A stretch of 64,000 bases of DNA from assembly GCA_016869435.1 (NCBI GenBank), contig VGEB01000001.1, positions 1 through 64,000 of the forward strand, in the 5' to 3' direction. This document shows positions 51,402-59,402 of this stretch, piece by piece (position 1 is the stretch's first letter; every line of letters begins with the position of its first letter). This stretch comes from Alphaproteobacteria bacterium. Its GTDB lineage: Bacteria; Pseudomonadota; Alphaproteobacteria; Rhizobiales; Beijerinckiaceae. Below the pieces are notes generated by a model. The model had not been told where the DNA came from and did no database searches. It was given only the letters and a program-made list of their open reading frames with translations. Both the position numbers and the translations under genes were made by a program.

Positions 51402-51793
51402 GACGCGCTCCCAAATCCGGCGCGCGGCACAAGCCGCAACAGCGTCTCGATTCGCGCGCAGGTTTCGCCGCCCGGCGTCGCGATAGTCGCCGCCATCATC
51501 AGACGCGGCGGGGTTTCCTCGCGGGTCATGGTCACGCGCAAATCATAGCTCTCTCCGGCGACGAGCGGCGCCTCATAGGAGAAGCTCTGCGACTCATGCA
51601 CGGGCACGACGTCGAGTTCGGCGCAAAGGTCGCTCACCACCGAAAAAAGCGAGGGCTCGGCGAGCCAGACCGCGGGATAGGCGAGCGGGACGCTGGCTCC
51701 GTCGGCGCCCGTTTCCCGCGCATAAGCCTCGGCGCGCGCGGGATCGACTTGCAGGCGGAAAGGCCCGAGGGCGAGCGGCGGCTCAAGCGGCAT
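51398..51793 (-). CDS. FAS1-like/MaoC N-terminal hot-dog protein
   Basis: A 131-residue hot-dog protein without the catalytic D/H pair: PFRLQVDPARAEAYARETGA, SVPLAYPAVWLAEPSLFSVV and ESQSFSYEAPLVAGESYDLR fit the N-terminal, structural half of split MaoC dehydratases. It probably forms a heteromer with the adjacent catalytic MaoC protein. Its ATG overlaps the ketosynthase end by 11 bp. Confidence 0.75.
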   Translation of the reverse strand: MPLEPPLALGPFRLQVDPARAEAYARETGADGASVPLAYPAVWLAEPSLFSVVSDLCAELDVVPVHESQSFSYEAPLVAGESYDLRVTMTREETPPRLMMAATIATPGGETCARIETLLRLVPRAGFGSAS

Positions 51794-53018
51794 GACGAAC
51801 GATCAGCACGGCGTTGATCCCTCCGAAGGCGAAAGAATTCGACATTGCCGCATCGATCTTATGCTTGCGCGCGACGTTGGGGACAACGTCGAGCGGACAT
51901 TTGGGATCCCGTTCCAGGAAATTGATGGTCGGCGGCGCGATCTGTTCGCGCATCGCCTGTATGGTGATGACAAGCTCCAGGCCGCCGCTGGCGCCCAGCG
52001 CATGTCCGTGAATGGGCTTCGTCGACGACACCGGCACGGTGCGCCCATAATCGCCAAAGACGCGCAGAATCGCTTCGGCTTCGGTGATGTCATTGGCATG
52101 AGTCGCGGTGCCATGCGCGTTAACATAATGAATGTCCTGCGGCGCCATTTCCGCGTCTTCCAGCGCCAGAACGATCGAGTTCGACGCGCCTTCGAGGTCG
52201 GGGCGCACCGGGTCCTTGGCGTCGCTGGTCGTGCCGTAGCCGGCGAGTTCGCACAAGGGTTCGTGGCCCCGCGCCCGCGCCGATTCCTCGGTTTCGAGAA
52301 TAAAGACCGCCGCGCCTTCGCCAAGCGACATGCCGTTGCGGCCCTTCGAGAAGGGACGACACAGGCTCGGCGTCAGGACGCGAAGGCCCTCCCAGGCGCG
52401 GATCGTCGCATTGATGACGCAGGCTTCGGCGCCGCCGACGATCGCCTTGTCCACAAGGCCCTGTCTGATCATCTGCATGCCAAGGCCGATCGACTGCGTC
52501 GCCGACGAGCAGGCGCTGCCGATCGCGAAAGTGGGTCCGAGACAGGAATAGCGCATTCCGACCGTCGCGGGGGCGGCGCTCGGGATGAGCTTGGGAACGC
52601 TCAACATCTCAGGCCGGGTCCCCTCGACATAGTAGCGATAGATGCCGTCCTCGATCGTCGTCATCCCGCCGATGCCGGACCCGATGATGACGGCCGTTCC
52701 CGGCCCGGCGATGTCTTTGCGCTTAAACCCCGCCTGCGCCATCGCTTCGTCCGCCGCGACGACGCAGAACTGCGTAAAGGGATCGCAGAAGGGTAGGACA
52801 TTGGCTTCGATGTGTTCGGCCGGATCGAAGTCAGGCACCTGCGCAGCAATTTTGATGCGGCCGTCGTAAGGGCGTTCGGTCTTGAGCGGACGAATCTGGC
52901 CGACGCCGTCGCGCGCTGCTTCCCAGAGTTTTTGAGCGCCGACGCCCGAGGCGCAGACCGCGCCCATGCCGGAAATAACGACGCGGCGCCCCTGGGGGCG
53001 CGCTCGCGAGAACGCCAT
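51783..53018 (-). CDS. Beta-ketoacyl-ACP synthase (FabF-like)
   Basis: A 411-residue condensing enzyme. The triad is complete: Cys170 in AIGSACSSATQSIGLG, His in YVNAHGTATHANDITEAEAI and His in STKPIHGHALGASGGLEL. The N-terminus RRVVISGMGAVCASGVGAQK is FabF-like. Its position directly after a dedicated ACP (stop and start 1 bp apart) indicates a specialised chain-extension system apart from the housekeeping fabF, which is expected elsewhere with fabD/fabG/acpP. Related KAS-ACP pairs occur in clusters for unusual fatty acids, aryl polyenes and bacterial sphingolipids. Confidence 0.92.
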   Translation of the reverse strand: MAFSRARPQGRRVVISGMGAVCASGVGAQKLWEAARDGVGQIRPLKTERPYDGRIKIAAQVPDFDPAEHIEANVLPFCDPFTQFCVVAADEAMAQAGFKRKDIAGPGTAVIIGSGIGGMTTIEDGIYRYYVEGTRPEMLSVPKLIPSAAPATVGMRYSCLGPTFAIGSACSSATQSIGLGMQMIRQGLVDKAIVGGAEACVINATIRAWEGLRVLTPSLCRPFSKGRNGMSLGEGAAVFILETEESARARGHEPLCELAGYGTTSDAKDPVRPDLEGASNSIVLALEDAEMAPQDIHYVNAHGTATHANDITEAEAILRVFGDYGRTVPVSSTKPIHGHALGASGGLELVITIQAMREQIAPPTINFLERDPKCPLDVVPNVARKHKIDAAMSNSFAFGGINAVLIVRHAA

Positions 53019-53294
53019 TTACTGCTTCTCGCGTTCTTTCTGAATGTGATCCGCAATCGCCTCGATCAGACTCTTGACGTCCTTGGCTTCCTGCAGCGAG
53101 CCGTCCATCGGGATGTAGACGTTGAACTTCTCTTCGAGCGCCGTGAGAATCATGACGATGTCGACGGACTTGAGGTCGAGGCTCTCGATCGACGCGTCCA
53201 TCGTGATCTTGCTTCGATCGACCATGCCTTCCGAGGCGATCACTTCAATGATCTCGTCAACGAGCTGGCTTTTATCCTGCGGATTGTCTGTCAC
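53019..53294 (-). CDS. Dedicated acyl carrier protein
   Basis: A 91-residue ACP. GTG 53294 is fixed by a near-perfect ribosome site (GGAGGGATTC); the open frame continuing to 53462 is not coding. The phosphopantetheine site is Ser43 in IESLDLKSVDIVMILTALEE; the usual DSL reads KSV. Helices II and III (LKSVDIVMIL, DVKSLIEAI) are well formed. It is the first gene of the lipid operon and would carry the acyl chain for the downstream ketosynthase and dehydratases. Confidence 0.9.
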   Translation of the reverse strand: MTDNPQDKSQLVDEIIEVIASEGMVDRSKITMDASIESLDLKSVDIVMILTALEEKFNVYIPMDGSLQEAKDVKSLIEAIADHIQKEREKQ

Positions 53295-53514
53295 GAATCC
53301 CTCCGTTTCAGGGTCCTCGCCGCTTGGCGACACCCGGCGCTCGCGCGCGCGACGCATTGACGCGGCGGCGCCGTCCGGCGCCTCCAAATCCGGGCCCATG
53401 GCCGGCCCCCCATTGCCCGTCCCGGCTATTCCGCCCCAGCGCGCCTTATTTTTCGCCCTCAAGCGCGACCGGCACTGGTTACGGCGTTTGCTTCCGAAAA
53501 TAAAGCCCGCTCCG
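53295..53514. other. Promoter region of the lipid operon
   Basis: No gene is called in this stretch; a continuous open frame upstream of the ACP start has no family similarity. It should contain the minus-strand promoter of the ACP operon. A 115-bp repeat follows at 53515. Confidence 0.5.
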
Positions 53515-53632
53515 CTAGATCACGCTGCGTTTAGGCGGAATCGCCTAAACGCAGATGACGTGATCGATTCCCAAAGCTTAGAGCGCGCTTTGCGCGAAAA
53601 ACCGGCATCCACTTTTTCGCAGCGCGCTCTAG
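53515..53632. repeat. 115-bp intergenic repeat, copy A
   Basis: The element begins CTAGATCACGCTGCGTTT and ends CAGCGCGCTCTAG. It contains a strong hairpin, GCGTTTAGGCG/CGCCTAAACGC, and a second pairing, AGAGCGCGCTTTGCGC with GCGCAGCGCGCTCT-like ends. Its reverse complement aligns over the whole length with copy B at 56001-56115, so this is a dispersed element present in inverted orientation on both sides of the mutase gene. Confidence 0.85.
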
Positions 53633-53707
53633 CAGCGGATTTGCTGTGGCCCGGCCGGACGCTTCATGCGAAAAGGCCGCCCGAAACAGCGGAGGGCGAA
53701 GGCGAAA

Positions 53708-55573
53708 ATGACGGGACAGGAGACGGCGCTTGCGGGTGCTTTTCAACAGGCTACGGAAGCCCAATGGCGCAGCCTGGTCGAGCGCGCGCTTAAAGGCGCG
53801 TCTTTCGAAACGCTCGTTTCCAAAACCTATGATGGACTTTCCATCGCGCCGCTTTATGCCCACGCCGCAGCTTCGCCCCTGCCCGCCGTTCGGAAGCACC
53901 CCGGGCGCTGGGCCATTCTCGCGCGCGTCGACCTCGGCGACGCCGACGCCGCCAACCGTATGGCGCTGCACGACCTCGAAGGCGGCGCCGACGGGCTGCA
54001 TCTCGTCTTCGCCGGCTCGATCGGCGCTTATGGCGGAGGTCTCGCCGGCAGCGACGATGACGCGATCGCCCATACGCTCGCCAATGTTCGCCTCGATTAC
54101 GGCATTCCGGTCACGCTCGACTATTCGCTGCGCGCGCCGGGCGCGGCGGAGGCGCTCATGCGCTTCATCGACCGCCAGCATATCGAACCCTCGCTTACCC
54201 GCGTGTCGTTGGGCTTCGATCCGCTCGGGGCGCAGGCGCGGCATGGATACGCCGCGCAGCCGTGGCCGCAAGCCTCCAAGAGCTTCGCGCGAGAGGTGAA
54301 GGCCGCCGCCGATGCGGGCTTTCTCTACGCGGTCGCGGTCGCTGACGCCCGCGTTGTGCATTCGGCCGGCGGGACCGAGTCGCAGGAACTCGCCTTCGCG
54401 CTTTCAGCGGCGGTCGCCTACCTGCGCGCGCTCGCCGAGGCCGGAATCGATCTTGATGTGGCGCGCGGTCTGATCGCCTTCCGATTCAGCGCCGACGCCG
54501 ACGAATTGCTCGGCGTCGCCAAGTTCCGCGCCGCCCGACGCCTTTGGGCGCGGGTCGAACAGGCCTGCGGGCTCTCGCCAAAGCCGTCGCTGGTCTTCGC
54601 CGAGACCGCCTGGCGAATGATGTCCCGGCGCGACCCGTGGAACAATATTCTGCGCGGGACGCTCGCCGCCTTTTCGGCAGCGGTCGGCGGCGCCGACACG
54701 ATCTCGGTGCTGCCCTTCACTCAGGCCTTGGGCGCGCCCGACGATTTCGCGCGACGCCTGGCTCGCGACACTCAGCTGGTTCTGCAGGATGAGTCGCATA
54801 TCGACGCCGTCGACGATCCGACCAACGGCGCCGGCGGCTTCGAAGCGCTGACCGACACGCTGTGCCAACAGGCGTGGGCGCTGTTTCAAGAGATCGAAAC
54901 CGAAGGCGGGCTCCCGGGCGCGCTGGAGAAGGGAGCCTTCCAGGCGCGCGTCGCAGAGGCCGCGGAGCTGCGGGCCAAGAATATGGCCCGCGCCAAGGAT
55001 AAGCTTATCGGCGCGAACCAGTTTCCCGACATTCACGAGGGCGCGCTCGATGTCCTCTCGCCCTATGACGCGACGGCCGAAAACGTCGAGCCGCCGGCCG
55101 ACGCGCTAGAGAGCATTGCGCTCGCGCCGCATCGTCTCGCCGAACCGTTTGAGCGACTGCGCGAAGAATCCGACGCGTGCCTGGCCGCATCGGGCCATAG
55201 ACCCAAGATTTTCCTGGCGAATCTCGGCTCGGTCGCCGCCTTCACGGCGCGGGCCAATTTCGCCAAGAACTTTTTCGAGGCCGGCGGCGTCGAGGCGGTT
55301 TTCGGCCCGGAGACCGAATCGACGACCGACATCGTCGATGCTTACCGGGCGTCTGGCGCCAAACTCGCTTGCATCTGTTCATCCGACAGGGTCTATGGAG
55401 ACGCGGCGGAGACGGCGGCGCTGGCGCTCAAGGGGGCAGGCGCGCGCCTTTATCTCGCCGGCCGGCCGGGGGAACTGGAGGAGCGCCTGCGCCATGCGGG
55501 CGTGACGGCGTTCATCTACGCCGGCTGCGATATGCATGGCGCGCTGCAACGCGCGCTTTCGGAGGCCAAATGA
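53708..55573 (+). CDS. mutA: Methylmalonyl-CoA mutase, small (beta) subunit
   Basis: A 621-residue protein of the mutase family that partners with MutB to interconvert methylmalonyl-CoA and succinyl-CoA. The TIM barrel runs about 20-470 (LVERALKGASFETLVSKTYD, NNILRGTLAAFSAAVGGADT, SHIDAVDDPTNGAGGFEALT). The C-terminal B12-type domain (HRPKIFLANLGSVAAFTARA, AGGVEAVFGPETESTTDIVD) lacks the DxHxxG cobalamin motif, as expected for the non-catalytic small subunit. mutB is not next to it in this window, which is unusual because the two are normally adjacent. ATG 53708 follows GAAGGCGAAA. Confidence 0.92.
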   Translation: MTGQETALAGAFQQATEAQWRSLVERALKGASFETLVSKTYDGLSIAPLYAHAAASPLPAVRKHPGRWAILARVDLGDADAANRMALHDLEGGADGLHLVFAGSIGAYGGGLAGSDDDAIAHTLANVRLDYGIPVTLDYSLRAPGAAEALMRFIDRQHIEPSLTRVSLGFDPLGAQARHGYAAQPWPQASKSFAREVKAAADAGFLYAVAVADARVVHSAGGTESQELAFALSAAVAYLRALAEAGIDLDVARGLIAFRFSADADELLGVAKFRAARRLWARVEQACGLSPKPSLVFAETAWRMMSRRDPWNNILRGTLAAFSAAVGGADTISVLPFTQALGAPDDFARRLARDTQLVLQDESHIDAVDDPTNGAGGFEALTDTLCQQAWALFQEIETEGGLPGALEKGAFQARVAEAAELRAKNMARAKDKLIGANQFPDIHEGALDVLSPYDATAENVEPPADALESIALAPHRLAEPFERLREESDACLAASGHRPKIFLANLGSVAAFTARANFAKNFFEAGGVEAVFGPETESTTDIVDAYRASGAKLACICSSDRVYGDAAETAALALKGAGARLYLAGRPGELEERLRHAGVTAFIYAGCDMHGALQRALSEAK

Positions 55574-55992
55574 GGATTCTAGCGTTGGCGCTTGCAGCCT
55601 GCGTGGCGGCTGGGAGCGCGTACGCCAAACAGCCGCGCGGTCCAAAAGCGAAGCCGGAGGGCGAACAGGCGCTATCCGGCTCGGGCAGCAACGCCAACGG
55701 TAGATGGAGCATCGAAACCACGACGACGGTCGGCGAGTGCCAAATCGTCATCCCGCAGACTTTCGATATCGTCGACAATAAGATCGCGGCGCCGCCTGGC
55801 GCGGCTGGCTCCTCTTGGGGCTATGTCGACGAAGGAGGGACGCTCGTCGCGAGGTTCACCGGCCAAGGCGACCGCGTGGTGCGCTTCAGTGGAACGCTGC
55901 GCAACGGGAAAGGCTCCGGCCCATGGTCATCGTCGACCGATCTTTGCGGCGGCACCTGGCGCGCGTCGCGCATTGACGCTGCGGCGCAATAG
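55570..55992 (+). CDS. Exported protein of unknown function
   Basis: A 140-residue protein with a signal peptide (MRILALALAACVAAGSAYAK) and a beta-rich mature part: GRWSIETTTTVGECQIVIPQ, TFDIVDNKIAAPPGAAGSSW and VVRFSGTLRNGKGSGPWSSS, with two cysteines. This small secreted fold is common in Methylocystaceae and other Rhizobiales and has no known function. The ATG overlaps the mutA stop (ATGA). The stop lies 9 bp before repeat copy B. Confidence 0.75.
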   Translation: MRILALALAACVAAGSAYAKQPRGPKAKPEGEQALSGSGSNANGRWSIETTTTVGECQIVIPQTFDIVDNKIAAPPGAAGSSWGYVDEGGTLVARFTGQGDRVVRFSGTLRNGKGSGPWSSSTDLCGGTWRASRIDAAAQ

Positions 55993-56000
55993 CGCGCTAT

Positions 56001-56115
56001 AGAGCGCGCGGCGAAAAAGTGGAACCCGGCGTTTCGCTCAGGTGCTCTCTAAGCTTTATGAAACTATTACGTTTTCTGCATGTGGGTGATTGAGCCCAAA
56101 TGCAGCGTGATCTAG
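56001..56115. repeat. 115-bp intergenic repeat, copy B
   Basis: It starts AGAGCGCGCGGCGAAAAAGT and ends GCAGCGTGATCTAG, the reverse complement of copy A in layout, with about 70-75% identity by eye. The last bases supply the stop codon of the L,D-transpeptidase gene at 56112-56114 on the minus strand. Confidence 0.85.
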
Positions 56116-57461
56116 CGTCGCTGGCGTTCCTCGAAGTAGCTGTCGTCGTCGCCCTGGAACAGGCCTTCGCCAGGCATCGGACGCGCCGCCTGCACGACCG
56201 TCGGCTGACCCGAATCGGCGTCGGCTGAACGAACCCCGAGCCCATCGCGCTGATAGATGTCGTCGCGAAACTGGGTGACGCCATCCGGCGCCGCCCAGGC
56301 CGTAACATAGACCCAGTAGACCGGAACCGCCGGCGTGATCTTGACGTCTACGCGCTCGCCCGAAGCGATGACCTGGTCGATGTGGTCGCGGTCCCAGCCC
56401 GGCGTCTCCTTCAGGAGCCAGGCGACATAGTCGCGAACGTTCTGAAGCCGGATGCAGCCCGATGAGACGAAGCGGAAATCATCGCCGAAAACGCCCTTGG
56501 CAGGCGTGTCATGCATGTAGACCCCGTAGGGGTTGGCGATGTCGATGCGCACCACGCCAAGCGAGTTGAAATCGCCGCCGATGTCCTGGCGAAACCGGAA
56601 ATTGAGCGCGTCCAGCGAGCGCCAATTGATCTGCTCGGGCTGCAGCTCCTGATTGTCCTTATTGTAGACGCGGATGTGATTGGCGTTGAGATAGTTTGGA
56701 TCCGCCTGCATCTTGGGGATCAGATCCTTGCGGATCACCGACGCCGGCACCGTCCAGAACGGGTTGAAATTGACCTGGATGGCCTTGGTCTGCATCACCG
56801 GCGACTGGCGGTCGATCTTGCCGACGCCGGCGACATGATGGGTGACGACCTCCCCGTTCTCCACGGTCTCCACCGTGGCCGCCGGAATATTGGCGGTGAC
56901 GTAACGGTTGCCGAGATCGCGGGAAAAACTGCGCAGACGCACGAGATTGGTCTCGAGCTGCCGCAGGCGGATCTCAGCCGGAACATTCAACGCCTGAATC
57001 GTCTGCTGATTGACGACACCGGTCGCGGTGATGCCGTGACGGGCCTGGAAGCGGCGCACCGCCGCCTCGACATAGGAGTCGAACACCAGGCTCGCGCCCG
57101 TTTCGGACCCGATGTCGCCGGCGGCGATCAATCGGCGGCGCAGCGCCGAGACCGCCGGTCCGTTCGAGCCGAGCCGCAATTGCTGTCCCGGCACCGCGGG
57201 CCAGCCTCCGTTAGCCACGATTTCGCGAAAGCGTTCGATCGCAGCCTCAGTGGCGGCCACCGTCTGAGTCGAGAGTATAGGGGTCGTGGAACGCGACACC
57301 GTGAGGCGGGCGTCGGCGTCATAGCGCTGCGCCCATTCGGCCTGCCCGTCCTGATCGAAAGCGGCGCAAGCCGGCGCGAGAGCGACTGCGCCGACGGCAA
57401 GCGCAACGCCGCGAATAAGTTGCAAAAATGCGGATTCTTGCACAGATCGCTCCAATCTCAT
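56112..57461 (-). CDS. L,D-transpeptidase (YcbB/LdtD type)
   Basis: A 449-residue periplasmic peptidoglycan cross-linking enzyme. It has an N-terminal signal or anchor (FLQLIRGVALAVGAVALAPA), a peptidoglycan-binding domain around 100-165 (AVRRFQARHGITATGVVNQQ) and the YkuD catalytic domain around 190-400. The active site is complete: GVYMHDTPAKGVFGDDFRF and VSSGCIRLQNVRDYVAW with the nucleophilic Cys. The C-terminal 40 residues are polar. The family makes 3-3 cross-links, typical of Rhizobiales cell walls. A second Met (MRLERSVQ is the first) is not needed. Confidence 0.93.
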   Translation of the reverse strand: MRLERSVQESAFLQLIRGVALAVGAVALAPACAAFDQDGQAEWAQRYDADARLTVSRSTTPILSTQTVAATEAAIERFREIVANGGWPAVPGQQLRLGSNGPAVSALRRRLIAAGDIGSETGASLVFDSYVEAAVRRFQARHGITATGVVNQQTIQALNVPAEIRLRQLETNLVRLRSFSRDLGNRYVTANIPAATVETVENGEVVTHHVAGVGKIDRQSPVMQTKAIQVNFNPFWTVPASVIRKDLIPKMQADPNYLNANHIRVYNKDNQELQPEQINWRSLDALNFRFRQDIGGDFNSLGVVRIDIANPYGVYMHDTPAKGVFGDDFRFVSSGCIRLQNVRDYVAWLLKETPGWDRDHIDQVIASGERVDVKITPAVPVYWVYVTAWAAPDGVTQFRDDIYQRDGLGVRSADADSGQPTVVQAARPMPGEGLFQGDDDSYFEERQRR

Positions 57462-57613
57462 CGCCAGGGGGCGGCCCGGCGGTCAAGCCGAAAGGCGGCG
57501 CGCTCTACAGGACCGCGCCGGCTGTTTTGATCGAGTTGTGCATCTTCAATCTTAACAAGCACCGAATAGTCCGGCGATTTTGTGACCTGTGAAGCTATGG
57601 CGAGGCGCGCCTC

Positions 57614-58345
57614 TCAGCCCACCCGGGCCCACCCGCTCATGCCCAAACGCTCCTGCGGCAGGAAGCGGGACTTATATTCCATCTTGCGCGAACCTTCGAC
57701 CCAATAGCCAAGATAGACATGCGGCAGGCCGAAACTGCGGGCGCGCTCGGCATGATCGAGAATCATGAACGCGCCCAGCGAGCGATGCTCCAGCTCCGGC
57801 TCGTAGAAGGAATAGACCATTGACAGGCCGTCGGAGAGTCGGTCGGTCAGACAACAGGCGGCGAGCGCGCCGATTTCGCCGTTCGCGCGCGCGAGCCGAT
57901 ACTCGATAAGCCGCGTGTCGACGTGGCTGTCCTCGATCATCATTTGATAATCGACCATGCTCATATCGGCCATGCCGCCGTCCGAATGGCGCGCGCCGAC
58001 ATAGCGACGAAATAAGGCATATTGTTCGTGCGTTGCGCGCGCCGGTCGGGTTTCGGCGACAAGATCGGAGTTCCGCCTGTGGATGCGCCGCATGCCGCGC
58101 GAGGGGCTGAACTCGTCGATCTTCACCCGCACGGAAACACAGGCTCGGCACTGCTCGCACGCCGGGCGATAGGCGATGGTCTGCGAGCGACGAAAGCCCG
58201 ATTGGGTTAACGTGTCATTGAGCGCCGGCGCCCGAAGTCCGATCAGATGGGTAAAAACCTTCCGCTCCTCGCGACCCGGCAAATAGGGGCACGGCGCGGG
58301 AGAGGTCAGATAGAATTGCGGCGCGTCGCGCGGCTCTTTGGTCAC
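57614..58345 (-). CDS. bpt: Leucyltransferase Bpt (aspartate/glutamate N-end rule)
   Basis: A 243-residue aminoacyl-tRNA-protein transferase that attaches leucine to N-terminal Asp or Glu, marking proteins for ClpAP. Signatures: [36 protein letters not shown] (CxxC), [20 protein letters not shown] and [20 protein letters not shown] with GYWV. The GTG at 58345 gives the family N-terminus [20 protein letters not shown]; the open frame upstream to 58972 is not coding in this frame. Confidence 0.93.
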   Translation of the reverse strand: MTKEPRDAPQFYLTSPAPCPYLPGREERKVFTHLIGLRAPALNDTLTQSGFRRSQTIAYRPACEQCRACVSVRVKIDEFSPSRGMRRIHRRNSDLVAETRPARATHEQYALFRRYVGARHSDGGMADMSMVDYQMMIEDSHVDTRLIEYRLARANGEIGALAACCLTDRLSDGLSMVYSFYEPELEHRSLGAFMILDHAERARSFGLPHVYLGYWVEGSRKMEYKSRFLPQERLGMSGWARVG

Positions 58346-58431
58346 GCTCTGTGGTCCCGGATACGAAATTAATCTAGAGCGCCCGCGCGGCGCGCGCCAA
58401 GGCCATATTTGCGGAGTCGAAGGCGCAAATT

Positions 58432-58914
58432 TTAAGACGAACGCCGCAAAATGATCACGTCGGCGAGGATGTCGTGCAGGCAGCGCTTGTCGCTGGTGAA
58501 CAGCGACACGAGCAACAGCGGCGGGAAAAGCCAGGTGACATAAAACAGCACGGCATGGACAGCCGCCTGCAGAAACGGCACGGGATTGCCTTCCATGGTG
58601 CGCATCTCCAGGTCCATGAAAGCCATTCCGGGCGTCGCCATTCGCGGTCCGGAGACCGTCAGACCGTTGTAAAAGAAGGCGACGATCGGAAACAGCGGCG
58701 GCAGAATGAAGGCCGACAATCCGGCGCTCAAGATCAAGAGCGCGACGAAAAGCGCCGCCGACATGCCGGAGACGAGAATCAAATCCAGCATGACCGCCAT
58801 GATCCGGCGGGTGCGCACGCCCTCGAGCGCCTGCGGCGGAATATAGGGCGCGGCGCGCGCGCCAACTCGGCGTATCGGCGTCTCGCCGCTGGAAAAAGGT
58901 TCGCGCTCGGTCAT
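58432..58914 (-). CDS. RDD-family membrane protein
   Basis: A 160-residue protein with the RDD motif-like start [20 protein letters not shown]. It has three membrane helices (about 45-65, 70-95, 125-145), and [19 protein letters not shown] plus [17 protein letters not shown] as the family end block. Function is unknown; RDD proteins have been linked to ion exchange and to membrane-protein assembly. ATG 58914 follows AAGGCGGCGAG. It lies next to bpt as in many Rhizobiales. Confidence 0.85.
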   Translation of the reverse strand: MTEREPFSSGETPIRRVGARAAPYIPPQALEGVRTRRIMAVMLDLILVSGMSAALFVALLILSAGLSAFILPPLFPIVAFFYNGLTVSGPRMATPGMAFMDLEMRTMEGNPVPFLQAAVHAVLFYVTWLFPPLLLVSLFTSDKRCLHDILADVIILRRSS

Positions 58915-59103
58915 CGACTCGCCGCCTTTCAGTTGGCCCGCCAAAGATCGGCGACCGTGGACGAGGTTTCAAGTGCGCCGCGCAGCTTGCGGAATGCGGG
59001 GATTAGTCCCTGCTCCGCCTTGACGAGCGCGGCCGGTTTGTCGCAAGGCTCCGGCCAGCCGGCGCGCGTCCTCGCCCGCCCGGAGCAGCCTCGGGAAATG
59101 CAC

Positions 59104-59346
59104 ATGGCCAGCAACGCCGTCGACGGCGGACATTTGCGCGCCTTCATCGAGCGTATCGAGAAGCTCGAAGAGGAGAAGCGCGCGATCGGCGACGACATCA
59201 AGGATGTCTACGCGGAAGCGAAAGGAACGGGATTCGACCCCAAGGTGATGCGCAAGATCATATCGCTGCGCCGGCAGGATAAGCATAAGCGCCAGGAGGA
59301 GGAAGAAATCCTCGACCTCTATCTCTCCGCCCTGGGTATGGAGTAA
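59104..59346 (+). CDS. gapR: DUF2312 / GapR chromosome-structuring protein
   Basis: An 80-residue protein matching GapR of Caulobacter: [40 protein letters not shown] and [17 protein letters not shown]. GapR forms a dimer-of-dimers clamp on overtwisted DNA ahead of replication and transcription forks. The coiled-coil N-terminus and lysine/arginine-rich DNA face are present ([11 protein letters not shown]). ATG 59104 is preferred to 59098 because CGGGA is then at a proper distance. Confidence 0.92.
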   Translation: MASNAVDGGHLRAFIERIEKLEEEKRAIGDDIKDVYAEAKGTGFDPKVMRKIISLRRQDKHKRQEEEEILDLYLSALGME

Positions 59347-59402
59347 GCCCCTCCGACCGGCGGACGGGCTTGGCCGTTACACAAGCTATTTCGAGGCGCA
59401 GA

